Position numbers and translations under genes: made by a program
Notes under the pieces: generated by a model
What the model saw: the letters and a program-made list of their open reading frames with translations, nothing else
Databases searched by the model: none
What the model was told of the DNA's origin: nothing
Shown: positions 1 to 10,255 of the stretch, in pieces
How the letters are laid out: each line of letters opens with the position of its first letter
Position numbering within the stretch: position 1 is the first letter of the stretch
Origin: Primula veris
Taxonomy: Eukaryota; Streptophyta; Magnoliopsida; Ericales; Primulaceae
DNA length: 64,000 nucleotides
Direction of reading: 5' to 3'
Assembly: GCA_963682055.1 (NCBI GenBank)
Contig: OY821740.1
Span: 31,698,795-31,762,794 of the forward strand

Positions 1-1322
1 TCAACTCTTTCTATAGACTGTGTTCTCCTCATCAGTACGGTGACCATGGTCTACAAATTTATAACGATTTAGCGGAATTCAATACCTTTGTCGACTTATG
101 GGTTTACTTTACCGTATTATATTTACCCCATTAAAAGCCTAACGTATTTTATATATATATATAACGTAGCAAATATTCGAAAGTCAGAAAAAAGTTTGTT
201 ACAGATTTTTATCAAATTCATTTATATACTCTTCATAGGTGCTATTAGCCTATTATTGAAGCTTTACTACAATTGGACAATGTTGGCTTAATGCATTTCA
301 AATTATTAGCATCGATGGTTTTTATGTAATAGTCCCAACACTTCTTTTTCACTCTGATAAGCAACAGTCCAAACACCTATGGATGGTGTGTAGAGCAAAA
401 TATTGCACTCCACTCGAATTGAAAATGGGTTAGAAAAGGACACTTCTTGGCTTAGTCCCTTTACTATAAACTTATTTATTCCGTAATTTTGTAGATCGTA
501 AATAAATAATAAAGAAGTGGTTACGTGTGTAGTTGTGAAATTATTAGCCAAACGTTGTAACCACCTTGTAACAAGCTAGTCAATTGTTAAGATATCTGCG
601 TAATATATTTATAGCATACTTTAGCATCACTCGGTTTATTAGGCACCAATAATCACACATAGTGGGTGAGAGTCTAATTTGGTCGATATTCATGTATGAA
701 GTTTTAATTATCACAATATTTTAGTGAAAACAAAAGGTCAAAGATAATATTAATTATGACCCTATGTCACCAAATGACCAATTAGTGCATTACAAGATCG
801 CATCTTATAACGCCAAAGTTCGGCCTGATCACCTTAATACCTTATTGACGTATTTATTTTGTTTGGGTCTAAATATTTATAAACAGAAGTTGCTTATATT
901 AGCAGGGATGCAAATGCCAAACCGACTATTAAAAGACAATAAAAAGTTCTATCATGACAATTTAATTAGAGTTCCTATTATTTTGTACATAATGATCTTT
1001 TAGATGCCTATGCTTTTTCCGAGGATAATTTCTATTTGTTGCCATTCTAGTGATTGAAAAACAGTTTAGAATATGTTTTGCACTAATTCCACACGGATGT
1101 AGTTAGTCCAGAGGGTTTGTAACTACTTGTCGTTGTGGGAGTTCTGCGTCTCAAGCTCTGAAGCCACCAGTTTTCGAAGTCTGGCCACCGTCGCCATTGG
1201 AAAAGTCGTTATTTTTTCTTTTTTTTTCTTTTTGATGTTTTGAAAATTGCGCTAAATAAGTCGGTCTGACCTGATTTTTTTCCAAATTGTACCTTTGCCC
1301 AAGTCTTATTGCATTTTTCTTG
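1..1322. other. Intergenic, no supported gene
   Basis: AT-rich sequence with only short open frames that show no domain, codon bias or splice context. I see no RNA gene or recognisable element here. Confidence 0.5.
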
Positions 1323-1516
1323 TACTACAAAAAAAATACCCAAATAGCAACGGAATTAGTGACGGTATTTTTTGTTATGAGCTTATTAGCGACGGTTTTT
1401 GTGACGGTTTTGTGACAGTTTAGTCAATTTGTGACAGATTTGTGACAACTTTTTAAATTAGCGACAGACTTATGACAGGTTTTGACTCTCACTAAATCAA
1501 ATATTATTTTGTAGTG
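1323..1516. mobile_element. CACTA-type MITE (non-autonomous)
   Basis: A 194-bp element with the left end TACTACAAAA and the right end TTTTGTAGTG, an imperfect copy of the CACTACAA terminus of CACTA (EnSpm) transposons. It is flanked by the 3-bp direct repeat TTG (1320-1322 and 1517-1519), the duplication size expected for CACTA. The interior is rich in GTGACGGTTT/GTGACAGTTT-like motifs, resembling subterminal transposase-binding repeats. There is no coding capacity. Confidence 0.8.
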
Positions 1517-2154
1517 TTGGCTCATCGAGTAATTAAACAAACACGACCTATTACTTCATGAAACACATTAGGTGATCACATCAACAATCCATACCATTTG
1601 ACAACTTTTAATTATTATAGTCTAAATTGTAGTTTAGATAATTAATAAGTTTTATATTCAATAAATAAGTTTAGATCATCTATGATGATTTTGAGTCGTA
1701 TTTTGTACACGTTTAAAATTCATGGATAATAATTAACAGTTTACAATCTGAAACACAGGGACCCAGAAACTTTTTCACTGAAGTTATTCATTATTGCAGT
1801 TCTTCCCAGTGCTCCCAAATATGTTAGGCACGCACTTAAATTGTTGCAGATTGATAAAAAAAAAAAAAAAAATGTTGAAGTGCTAAACAATTTTATTTAA
1901 ATCAAATTAGTAGAAAGAAAGAGAAGAAGACAATTAATCTTATAGGGGATAGAGAGCTCCTTTTATAATTTATGTAGCTTTAGTGGAGCATTTGACAAAA
2001 GCATCCACCAGTAGTTTATGACAACAACAAAGATTACGTAAAAGCAACATGGCACCAGATGTTGACCTATAAATATTATATGCATGTATCTATATATTAT
2101 CTATATATATATATATATATATATAGCGGAGGATATATGGACACCATATAAAAC
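1517..2154. other. Intergenic with simple repeats
   Basis: No gene is visible. It holds a run of A at about 1856-1871 and a (TA)n tract at about 2103-2126. Confidence 0.5.
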
Positions 2155-2447
2155 ACTCAAATGGATATTTTTTTTTTTTATAAAAACGCTTTAAATCAAT
2201 ATTTGATTAATGCAAATCTCAACGGTTTTACGACGGAAATACAAATATGTGTCTTGTTTTTTTTCCTGAGATGTATAATGACATGTTTTGAATTTTTAAA
2301 ATTTACCATAATTTCGAAAACATGTCATTATACATCTCGAAAAAAAAAACGACGCATATTTGTGTTCCCGTCGTGAAATCATGGAGATTTGCATTAACCA
2401 AATCCTGATTTGGAGCGTTTTTACGAAAAAAGTGTCCAAATTGATGT
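2155..2447. repeat. Long inverted repeat (foldback MITE)
   Basis: Two arms of roughly 130 bp in inverted orientation around a short AT-rich loop at about 2299-2316. Matching blocks include AACGCT, ATTAATGCAAATCTC and GAGATGTATAATGACATGTTTT in the left arm and their complements at 2320-2425. The arms have diverged by substitutions and small indels. A transcript would form a long hairpin. I could not define a clean target-site duplication, so the superfamily is open. Confidence 0.75.
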
Positions 2448-2739
2448 CTAAGTTGATGTATATATACTTGTGTTATAATAAATCAACCCAAATCAAATGA
2501 GACTGTCCAATTTAGCCATTTTTTTTTCAAAAATACCCCACTCTTTTTTACTGATTAATCGTTTACATTTATTCAATTCAAAATATAAAAAACAAACAAA
2601 AATCATTATCTTTTCAAAACAATTATAATCATATACCAAACAAAATCGTTTTACGTGTATTTTGTATAACAAAAACATTATATTACTCACCATTTCTAAT
2701 TTAATATATTCATTCAATCAATATATTTTTACAAATTTA

Positions 2740-2812
2740 TTTAACTGTATCATATATATATATATATATATCACGCGTCTCACACGCAACACATGAGTAA
2801 CGATTACTAATA
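2740..2812 (+). mobile_element. Helitron-like 3' end (relic)
   Basis: A (TA)n tract is followed by TCTCACACGCAACACATGAG, which can form a weak stem, and then ACGATTACTAA followed by TA repeats. This resembles a plant Helitron 3' end (hairpin, about 10 bp, then CTRR). The reverse complement of the same motif recurs near 3672 and 4040. No Helitron 5' end was identified. Confidence 0.35.
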
Positions 2813-3654
2813 TATATAAACAAGTGTGAATGTATAGATGGAAAAGTGACCATGCACCCTTGTTCTTGAGAAAAAAAATTGTTAAAAATATTTTTTAATT
2901 AATTTTGAGTATTTATTTTGAAAATTTGAGATTGTATATAAAAATAAATGCAAATTATTAGTAAGTTTAGTTCATTGTTGTAATGGAAAACTATCTCCCT
3001 GCCTTCCAAGAGGTCACAAATTCAAATTTTCCGGCACTCGTTTTTATTATGAGTTACTCTTCAATGTTCTTAAGTATATATTTTTTTAATTAAAAACAGA
3101 AAGTACTTGTTAATTTTATTACTTTTTAGACTTTATCACATCTTTAGAATTCCATCTCTGCAATTTTAGAAATTATTTTGGCTTTAGTTTTCTTCTCTTA
3201 GAAAAAGAAAGGTTCAATGTTATATGCTTTTAAAATAAAACATAAAGCATCGATTATCTACTTTTTTAACAAAAAAAATTGCTACACAAAAAGTAATAGG
3301 TACTCCTCCACTGTATAACAACTAAATCATTTATTACAACTAAATCATTATTCCCACATGCTTAAGCCAACAATTGTACATCTAGTTGTTTAATGGGGTT
3401 TCCCACGTTTAAATAATTTATTTTCTTTTGAAAAATTAACACACACCTATTTATAGAATCTTATAAAATTACATATTTTATTGTATTTTGATTGTTTTAG
3501 TGACTCCCCATATAATTTTGAATAATAATCATAAGTATTTATATGCATTATTGCACTTTTATAACTTTTTAAAGATGACTTGTTTCCCTCCCTACTAAAA
3601 ATTCTAGATTCTCCGCTGTATAAAAATATATTTCTATACATATGTGCGTGTGTA
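2813..3654. other. Intergenic, no supported gene
   Basis: AT-rich sequence lying between two inversely oriented Helitron-like termini. No coding or RNA gene is recognised. Confidence 0.4.
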
Positions 3655-3720
3655 TATATATATATATATACTAGTAATCGTGTCTCACGCGTTGCACGTG
3701 TGACGTGTAGTGCAATTAAA
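3655..3720 (-). mobile_element. Helitron-like 3' end (relic), inverted
   Basis: After (TA)n the plus strand reads ACTAGTAATCGTGTCTCACG, then CGTTGCACGTGTGA. On the minus strand this is an imperfect GC-rich stem followed by CGATTACTAGT, the CTAG-T ending typical of plant Helitrons. Any element body would lie to the right. Confidence 0.45.
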
Positions 3721-3965
3721 ATATAAAAAATAAGTGTAGTTATGATACAAATATGTGGATAATAAAAAAAAATATAGTATAATGTAATAATACTTAAAAG
3801 AATATTTGGTTGTTAAAGAGTGATAAATAGTGTTATTAGTTATTATTTTTTTTATTTTTTTTTATGTGAGTATGGTATTATTGTAATTAATAAAAAGTTA
3901 TATGAGTATTTTTGAAGAAAAAAAAAGCTAAATTGAATAGTGTCATTTGATTTGAGTTTACTTAT

Positions 3966-3969
3966 TATA

Positions 3970-4004
<35 letters not shown>

Positions 4005-4080
4005 CGCGCGCGCGCGCATAGATATGTATATGTGTATTTAGTAATCATATTCATACGTTGTGTGTATGACACTTAATTGC
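3966..4080 (-). mobile_element. Compound microsatellite and Helitron-like 3' end
   Basis: A (TA)n(TG)n(CG)n compound microsatellite at about 3969-4018 is followed by TTTAGTAATCATATTCATACG and TTGTGTGTATGACAC. This is a diverged copy of the terminus at 3672. The microsatellite is certain, the Helitron assignment weak. Confidence 0.35.
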
Positions 4081-5007
4081 ATAAATATGATTCGGAAAAA
4101 AAAAGTTAATAGTTTTAAAAAATTGCAAAAATGATAGAATGAATATAGTAAATTAACAATCGTATATAAGGTGTAATATAATATTTTATTGTTATAGAAT
4201 ATAAAAATACATGTATAATGATTTGTTTGGAAGATGAATCGATATGTGTGGAAAAGAGCATATTTATTTAATTATTTATTTATTTGAATTGCATTAATAT
4301 ATTTGAGTAATTAGTAAATTAAAATAAAAATATTTTTAGAAGAAATTGGCAAAATTTGACATACTAATTTTTTTTTGGATTTCCTTGTATTAACAGTAAG
4401 ATACTATGATATATGTATAATTGGTAAATTATACTAATTACTAAGTATATGCGAACACCATTTAATTATGTAGTTTTGAAACTTTATCTTCCGAAAATAC
4501 TTTTTTTATCGAACTTGTTACATGATTGATTGATTTCCATTCTCTGAATTTAAATATTTATTTATTTTAATTGATAGTTTTCTTTTATGTAATAATTTAT
4601 ATTCTTTTGTTAAAGTTTGAAATTTTAAATCAGGACAGGTAGGGCTGGGAAAAAACCAGAAAAACCGGATCGAACCGAAAAAAACCGAACAAATCTCGGT
4701 TCGGTTTCGGTTTACTATAAAAGCGAATCGAAAAAACCCAAAAAAAATTAATTGAGGGCTGAAAATTTGAGTTACACATAGCCAATTATTATGTTTTGTT
4801 ATATATATTTTAATTAGCCAACATTTAATTTAATCATAATTTGTAACTGTCTCAACTTTTAATAACTAAAAAAATCTAGTAATTAACATTTTCACAATTA
4901 GTATTGAAACTAATATTTGCATAATTATAAGTTATAACAGTTTCAGAACCCATATGTAGGATATGAAATAAAATTTTATTATAAATTGTAACTATCTAAA
5001 TAATTGT

Positions 5008-6268
5008 TGTTGGCTCCGGTGCGGCTAAACCTTAGAGGGGGGGTGAATAAGGTTTTTGCGCTTTTTGCCTAATTAAAACTTAATGGCAACTAATAACCCA
5101 ACTTATGCAATTCTAAGCTTAAGCGTTTTAACAAGAGTTAATGAATTGCTAGAATTACTAAACGCAAGCAAGAAAATAAGCAATAATAAATATTTGCGGA
5201 AAGTAAAAGTTAAGGGAAGAAAATGACACCGTGATTTATAGAGGTTCGGCAAAACGGCCTACGTTCTCTCCTCGGTACTACCAAGTATTTCACTAAAAAT
5301 AATCTTCCCGATTTTACAAATCCTATCGAGCTCAATCGACCGATTGGCTCACCCTCTACCCGAGATCCTACTCTTGATACAAGTGCAAGCGAACACGTTT
5401 TTCGAGTCAACGACTCCCCCTCAATATATGATTACCCAAGTGTTTAACCTAGAAATTTTAACCAACACTTTGGCTTAAAAGCTTCTACCCAAACACTCAC
5501 TCACAATGAGCTTATAATTTGCTCTTTACAAAATTTACACTCACAATTTTATTTGCTTCTAAATAAGCTAATTGGTGAGTCTTTGATATTGTTCGAACTT
5601 GAATCGCTTTCTCCTTAATTTCCCTCTTTTTTCGAATATATTCGCCAAAATGGTGATTTTTGGGTTTTGTATAGATAGAGGTTGAAGGATGATGATAGGT
5701 TGAGAATGAATATTATTGGTGACTTTGGAAAGTGAATTGGGGTGGTTTATATAATCACCAAAGTCTGTTTTTCTGTATATGACCGTTGAAAGTGGTTGAG
5801 GCTTTTATCCAAAGGTTTTAAGCAACTTTCCAGAATAAGCTGAAAAGCTGTTTTCGAAATATGCAGAAAACGATCGGTCGTTTTCTACAGTCGATCGGTC
5901 ATTTTCAGAAAACGATCGGTCGTTTTCTGAGAAACGATCGGTCGTTTTTTTCGACGTCCTCACTGGAAGAATTTGGACCAAAAACGATTGGTCGTTTTTG
6001 TCCAGTCGATCGGTCGTTTCTTCAGTATTCCCGGTTTTCTCGTTAAACTTCGAAAGCCCGTAACTTCTTCGTTTTAGCTCCGATTCTGGTTCCGCTTGAA
6101 CCTGTGGCTTCGTTTTTCTGTGCTCTATCTTTCTGGTGTTCTGGAATTTACAAATTCTACTTTTGGAAAAGACAAGCATTATATCATCGAAATAAAAAAA
6201 TCGTAAAATCATTAAAAACATAATCAAAGTTATAATCAAAATCAATTATTGAACCCCATGGTTCAACA
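5008..6268. mobile_element. Solo LTR of an LTR retrotransposon
   Basis: A 1,261-bp sequence that begins TGTTGGCTCC and ends GGTTCAACA (TG...CA with a short TGTTG/CAACA inverted terminus). It is flanked by perfect 5-bp duplications ATTGT at 5003-5007 and 6269-6273. There is no internal retroelement sequence, so this is a recombined solo LTR. The length would suit a Copia/Sirevirus-type LTR, but that lineage is a guess. The region 5860-6030 contains repeated CGATCGGTCGTTTT motifs. The open frames inside are incidental. Confidence 0.85.
5860..6030. repeat. Short motif cluster CGATCGGTCGTTTTC within the LTR
   Basis: At least six near copies of a 15-20-bp motif built on the palindrome CGATCG lie inside the solo LTR, some separated by only a few bases. 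They may be enhancer-like sites of the retroelement or slippage products. The sequence cannot tell these apart. Confidence 0.6.
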
Positions 6269-6734
6269 ATTGTGATATTGATTTTTCATTATTAAATGAT
6301 CTATTTCAACTTATTTAAACCATGTGAAAAAACAAGTTGAATAAAAAATACTCATAAATAAGTTATCTTTTATCATTTACTACATCATTTTACTCAATTT
6401 TTTAATAATTAGGGGACGTGTAATTTGAAAATGATATAAAAGTTACCAAATTGATAACTTTTTTTTAAACCATGTTTACATATCTAAATTATGAGATTCG
6501 CAATAAATAAATTACAAAAATAAATATAATAATATACTATTTAATAGACATGTTTTAAAATATAACAAAAACAAAATGTATTTTATTAATTAAAATAAAA
6601 AATTAAAAAAAAATCCGAAAAAAGCGAAACCGGACCGAGACAAACCGGTTCGGTCCATAAACCGAAAAAACCGAACCGAAATTTATGTTCGGTTTCTGTT
6701 TTGCCAAAAACCGACCCGAACTCAACCCTAACGG

Positions 6735-7192
6735 CAGGGGTGGTCCTTAGGGGATGTAGGAGGTGCGACCGCATCAGGGCTCATAATTCCGGTGAATTTT
6801 GAGGGCCCCACGACGTTGACAGTAAAAAAATATGTATAAAAAAATTATATGTGAAAATATATGTTAGTAAAAAAAAGTTTACAAAACTTATAAGGGTACA
6901 ATCCATTATCTTTTTCAAAATAGTGTAAAATAAAGGCCTCAATTAGTAAAACAATAGTGAATATAGACTATAAAAATATAAATAGAAGTGATAAAATATA
7001 TTTTTTTAATATAAAATTTGGTATAATTTGACTATAATGTTACTCGATAAGATTTTTTTTTTTGAGAGTTAATTTCGAATTAATCTACTATTAAGATATT
7101 CAATTATAAAATTTCACACTTCGAACGACAATAGAAAAAAAGATCCCAATTTTTTTTGGCATCGGGCAACAAAATTTTTAGGACCGCCCCTG
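6735..7192. mobile_element. hAT-like MITE
   Basis: A 458-bp element with termini CAGGGGTGGTCCTTA and TAGGACCGCCCCTG (13 of 14 outer bases complementary or nearly so). Flanking 8-mers CCTAACGG (6727-6734) and CATCACGG (7193-7200) match at 6 of 8 positions. It abuts the right end of the preceding hAT-like element, so the two insertions landed side by side. It has no coding potential. Confidence 0.6.
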
Positions 7193-7774
7193 CATCACGG
7201 CATACGAGATCATACACGCATCGCAGTATATATACATATACATATGTGTATGCTTGTGTGCGCGTTTTAAACTCTCTATGTCGATGTCTAAGTGTCTCCT
7301 TTCATTATACCCTGAAATAAGTGTTCATTTTCTATGTTATATTTTTGAAGCAATCCGTTTTGGTTGTTAAAATATATCAAATTTACATTTATAGCCTCAT
7401 ATTTTACATAAGGAATTATTTTTGTTTGAAATGTTTTGATGTTTATTCGTTAAATAAGCGAACTTGTGTTGAATAAGGAACGAAGTACTCTGTATTTACT
7501 GTTTTAGAAATTTGTCACGTCAAGAAATTTAAAAGAAACTACAAGTTGGTGTGATCATTTCACATAAACATTATTAAATCCATAATTCCATATGCTTTTC
7601 TATTCACGTTACTAAATTGTAGATTGGTGTTGAATTTATGAACAAATGATAGTTTGGTAAAAAAAACCCCATAAATTAACACTCAATTATAATATATGCT
7701 GGAATTTGTGTTGGTTTAGATCTGTCTGCCATGTTTTTACACTTATAAAAGGCATTGTTACATCACATGCATTC
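7193..7774. other. Intergenic, no supported gene
   Basis: AT-rich sequence between two mobile elements. No gene or structured RNA is recognised. Confidence 0.45.
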
Positions 7775-8065
7775 GGGTTAATTTCACTTTAGTTACCTGT
7801 GTTTCTGAGTAATATTTATTTTGTGATCTGACTTTTAAAAATCTTGATTTAGTAATCTGTGTTTATACACTTTTAATGATTTAGTGACATGCCGTTAACT
7901 TTTTGGCTGGAAAACGTTAAACTTAACTTTAAAAGTTTAAAACAATTATAGTGTAGTCCCCATAGTTTAGAAATTAACAATTAAGATAGTAAATTGATGA
8001 AAATAACAGAAGTAACCTGTTTTCATGAGGAAAAAAAAGGGGCAATTCCCTATAAGTACATATTA

Positions 8066-8489
8066 GAGCATCTACAATGGTGTTGTTATCTCTATTATTA
8101 ACTAAAATAGTTAGCTAACAATATTTTTTTTTGTCTCCATTAGTTATGTTAAATCATGTGTTATCTTTATAGATGTTAAAAAAGTTGTTAAATATAACAA
8201 TGTTTTTAATGTTGTTAATTGATTATGTGGTAAAATAACAATAATTAAAACGTGAACTCTCTTTCAACTACTCCTATCTTAGTTCCTATATTAGTAGAGG
8301 TTTACAAAACGAATAATTAATGAGATTTTCATTAATAATTAATTTCAATTAAAATTAGATAACTTTGTTAAGTTAATACACTAATGTGAATGTTAAATTT
8401 AAGTTACATATGTGTCGTTTAACATGCGATTAAATGATGATGTGTCAAAGTTAATATTGTTAAAATTAACAACACTATTGTGGATTAGC
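8066..8489. mobile_element. GAGCATCTACAATGG-type MITE
   Basis: The left end is GAGCATCTACAATGGTGTTG and the right end CAACACTATTGTGGATTAGC, giving a diverged terminal inverted repeat of about 20 bp. It lies nested in copy A of the long-TIR element. A clean target duplication is not visible. It may be part of a larger composite with the foldback element that follows directly. Confidence 0.5.
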
Positions 8490-8496
8490 AACTTAT

Positions 8497-9835
8497 ATTA
8501 CTCATAGGTGTCTTGATAAGTTCACATTCATCACATGTAGCACTTTTTAATTATTTAGTTTATTTACTAAAAAATGGTCATACAAACGAAAATATAATAG
8601 ACATATTTTATCTCTCTACAAACCCAAAAAACTAGTTTTAAATTACAACAAAATTCTATAAAACAGAAAAAAAAATCATAAAAAATATTAAAAAAATAAA
8701 AAAAAAATCACAAAAAATTATAAAAAATCATAAAAAAGACAAAAAATTATAAAAAAAAATACCAAAAATCACAAATTTTTTTTTATAAAAAATCATGAAA
8801 AATGAAAAAAATCATAAACTTTTTAAAAAATGAAAAAAAAAATGTATAATTGTTTTTGTCAATATAACACTTTTTATACCGAAAAAGTTGTTTTTCATCA
8901 AAAAAACACTTTTTTCCATCAAAAAGTGGGTTTCCATGAAAATATACATTTTTTTAATCTAAATGTGTTGGTAGTGCATCTAATTCAGTCGAAAATACAT
9001 ATAATTTGGTCAAAAGTGCATATAGTTCAGTCAAAAGTGCATAAAATTGAGTCGAAATTGTATTCAATTCAGCTGAAATTACATCTAGTTCCGTTGAAAG
9101 TGCATACAATTTAGTCGAAAATAAATATAGTTCAATAAAAGTGAGTATGCATATAGTTCAGCTCAAAATGCATCTGTTTCAGCTGAAAGTACATGTGGTT
9201 CAGTTTAAAGTGTATCTAATTTAGTCGAAAGTACATATAGTTAAGTCAAAAGTGCATATAGTCTAGTCGAAAATGAATATAGTTCAGTCGAAAGTATATA
9301 TAGTTCAAGTTGAAAGTGTATATAGTTCAATAAAAGTGCATATAGTTCGGTCAAAAATGCATCTGATTCAGCTAAAAGTGCATCTGGTTCACCTGAAAGT
9401 GTATATGGTTCAGCTAAAATTGTATCTGGTTCAGCTGAAAGTGCTTATGGTTCAGCCAAAAGTGCATCTAGTTAAATAAAAGAGCATATAGTTCTGTAAA
9501 ATATGCATCTGGTTCAGCTAAAAGTGCATTTGGTTCAGCTGAAAGTGCATCTAGTTCAGTCGAACGTGCATATAGTATAGTCGAAAGTGCATAAAGTTCA
9601 ATAAAAGTGATTTTTTCACTTTTTATAATTTTTTACAATTTTTTACAATTTTTTTTAAAAAAATCATTTTTTTTGTTTGATTTTTTTAATTTTATATAAT
9701 TTTATGTGTTTTTTTTGAGATTTTTTTATGAAATATGTGTATGATGTTTTGGTAAATAAAGTAAATAATTAAAAAGTTGTACTTATAAGGAATATGAACT
9801 TATGGAGGTAGTTAGAAGGAATATAAGTTCAAAAG
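8497..9835. mobile_element. Foldback element with minisatellite core
   Basis: The left arm (8497-8590) contains ATAAGTTCACATTC, CTTTTTAATTATTTAG and TTTATTTACTAAAAAATG. The right arm (9735-9835) carries their inverted near copies, CAAAACATCATACAC and GTAAATAATTAAAAAG among them. Inside the arms are A-rich (8690-8840) and T-rich (9610-9720) tracts, and between them the 21-bp minisatellite. This has the architecture of a foldback transposon, with no transposase gene. Confidence 0.6.
8965..9615. repeat. 21-bp minisatellite, about 30 degenerate copies
   Basis: The unit is approximately AGTGCATATAGTTCAGTCGA plus one A, with variants CATCTGGTTCAGCTGAA. The period of 21 is a multiple of three, so reading frames through it give seven-residue repeats of the VHLVQLK type at 8980-9110 and 9285-9475. 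Stops interrupt these frames and there is no gene context, so I regard the peptide pattern as a by-product of the repeat length. Confidence 0.8.
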
Positions 9836-10255
9836 TGGTAACTATTGAACATTAATTCAAAAAAATATATGTTATTTGTTTTGGGGAAAAACACATTTTC
9901 AATTTAGCAACTTTTCTTGAAAAAGTGCAATTTTTCAAATAATTTTTTCCTAAGAAAATGCAAGTTTTTTTTTAAAAGGTTAGTTTATGATTAAAAAAAT
10001 TAAGTCTAATTATTATAATTTAATTTTTTTCAATTGAAATATGCATATTTTATAATTTAAAGTTTATATTATAAAGTACCAAACTGTACGAACTAAATTG
10101 GTAATTTATAAACTTTTCCATCCAAAAAAAATTGACGGGAGGTCACTAAATCATTAACAATGCATAACAGATGTCAATAAATCAATATTTATGAAAGTAA
10201 GGTCACCAAAACCAATTTTGATTCAAAATACACAATGCTAAACTGAAATTAACCC

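Larger units (their letters stand above)
4640..6730. mobile_element. hAT-like non-autonomous element, split by a solo LTR
   Basis: The left end is TAGGGCTGGG and the right end CTCAACCCTA, imperfect inverted termini, with AACCGAA/GGTTCGGTTT-rich subterminal blocks at 4655-4740 and 6615-6720. Flanking 8-mers AGGACAGG (4632-4639) and ACGGCAGG (6731-6738) match at 6 of 8 positions, consistent with an aged hAT target duplication. Removing the nested solo LTR leaves about 825 bp with no coding capacity. Confidence 0.6.
7775..10255. mobile_element. Long-TIR transposon relic, copy A, interrupted
   Basis: Termini begin GGGTTAATTTCACTTTAG on the left and GGGTTAATTTCAGTTTAG in the reverse complement of the right end. 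Imperfect complementarity continues for about 130-180 bp inwards, including GATTTAGTGAC blocks. Flanks ATGCATTC and ATGCACCT share the first five bases. The same element lies at about 47.75-48.76 kb without the central insertion, so 8.05-9.87 kb is later nested material. No transposase is encoded. Long TIRs would suit a Mutator-like or foldback family, but this is not proven. Confidence 0.65.

Noticed and set aside
5805..6245. 146-codon open frame on the minus strand
   Set aside because: It lies wholly inside the solo LTR and its repeats (TDRFSENDRSF) come from the DNA motif cluster; no start context or family similarity.
8830..9479. Heptad-repeat proteins read from the minisatellite
   Set aside because: The pattern follows from the 21-bp period. 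Stops interrupt it and flanks are homopolymer tracts.
8965..9615. CRISPR-like array
   Set aside because: Repeats are contiguous and degenerate with no unique spacers, and the genome is a plant.
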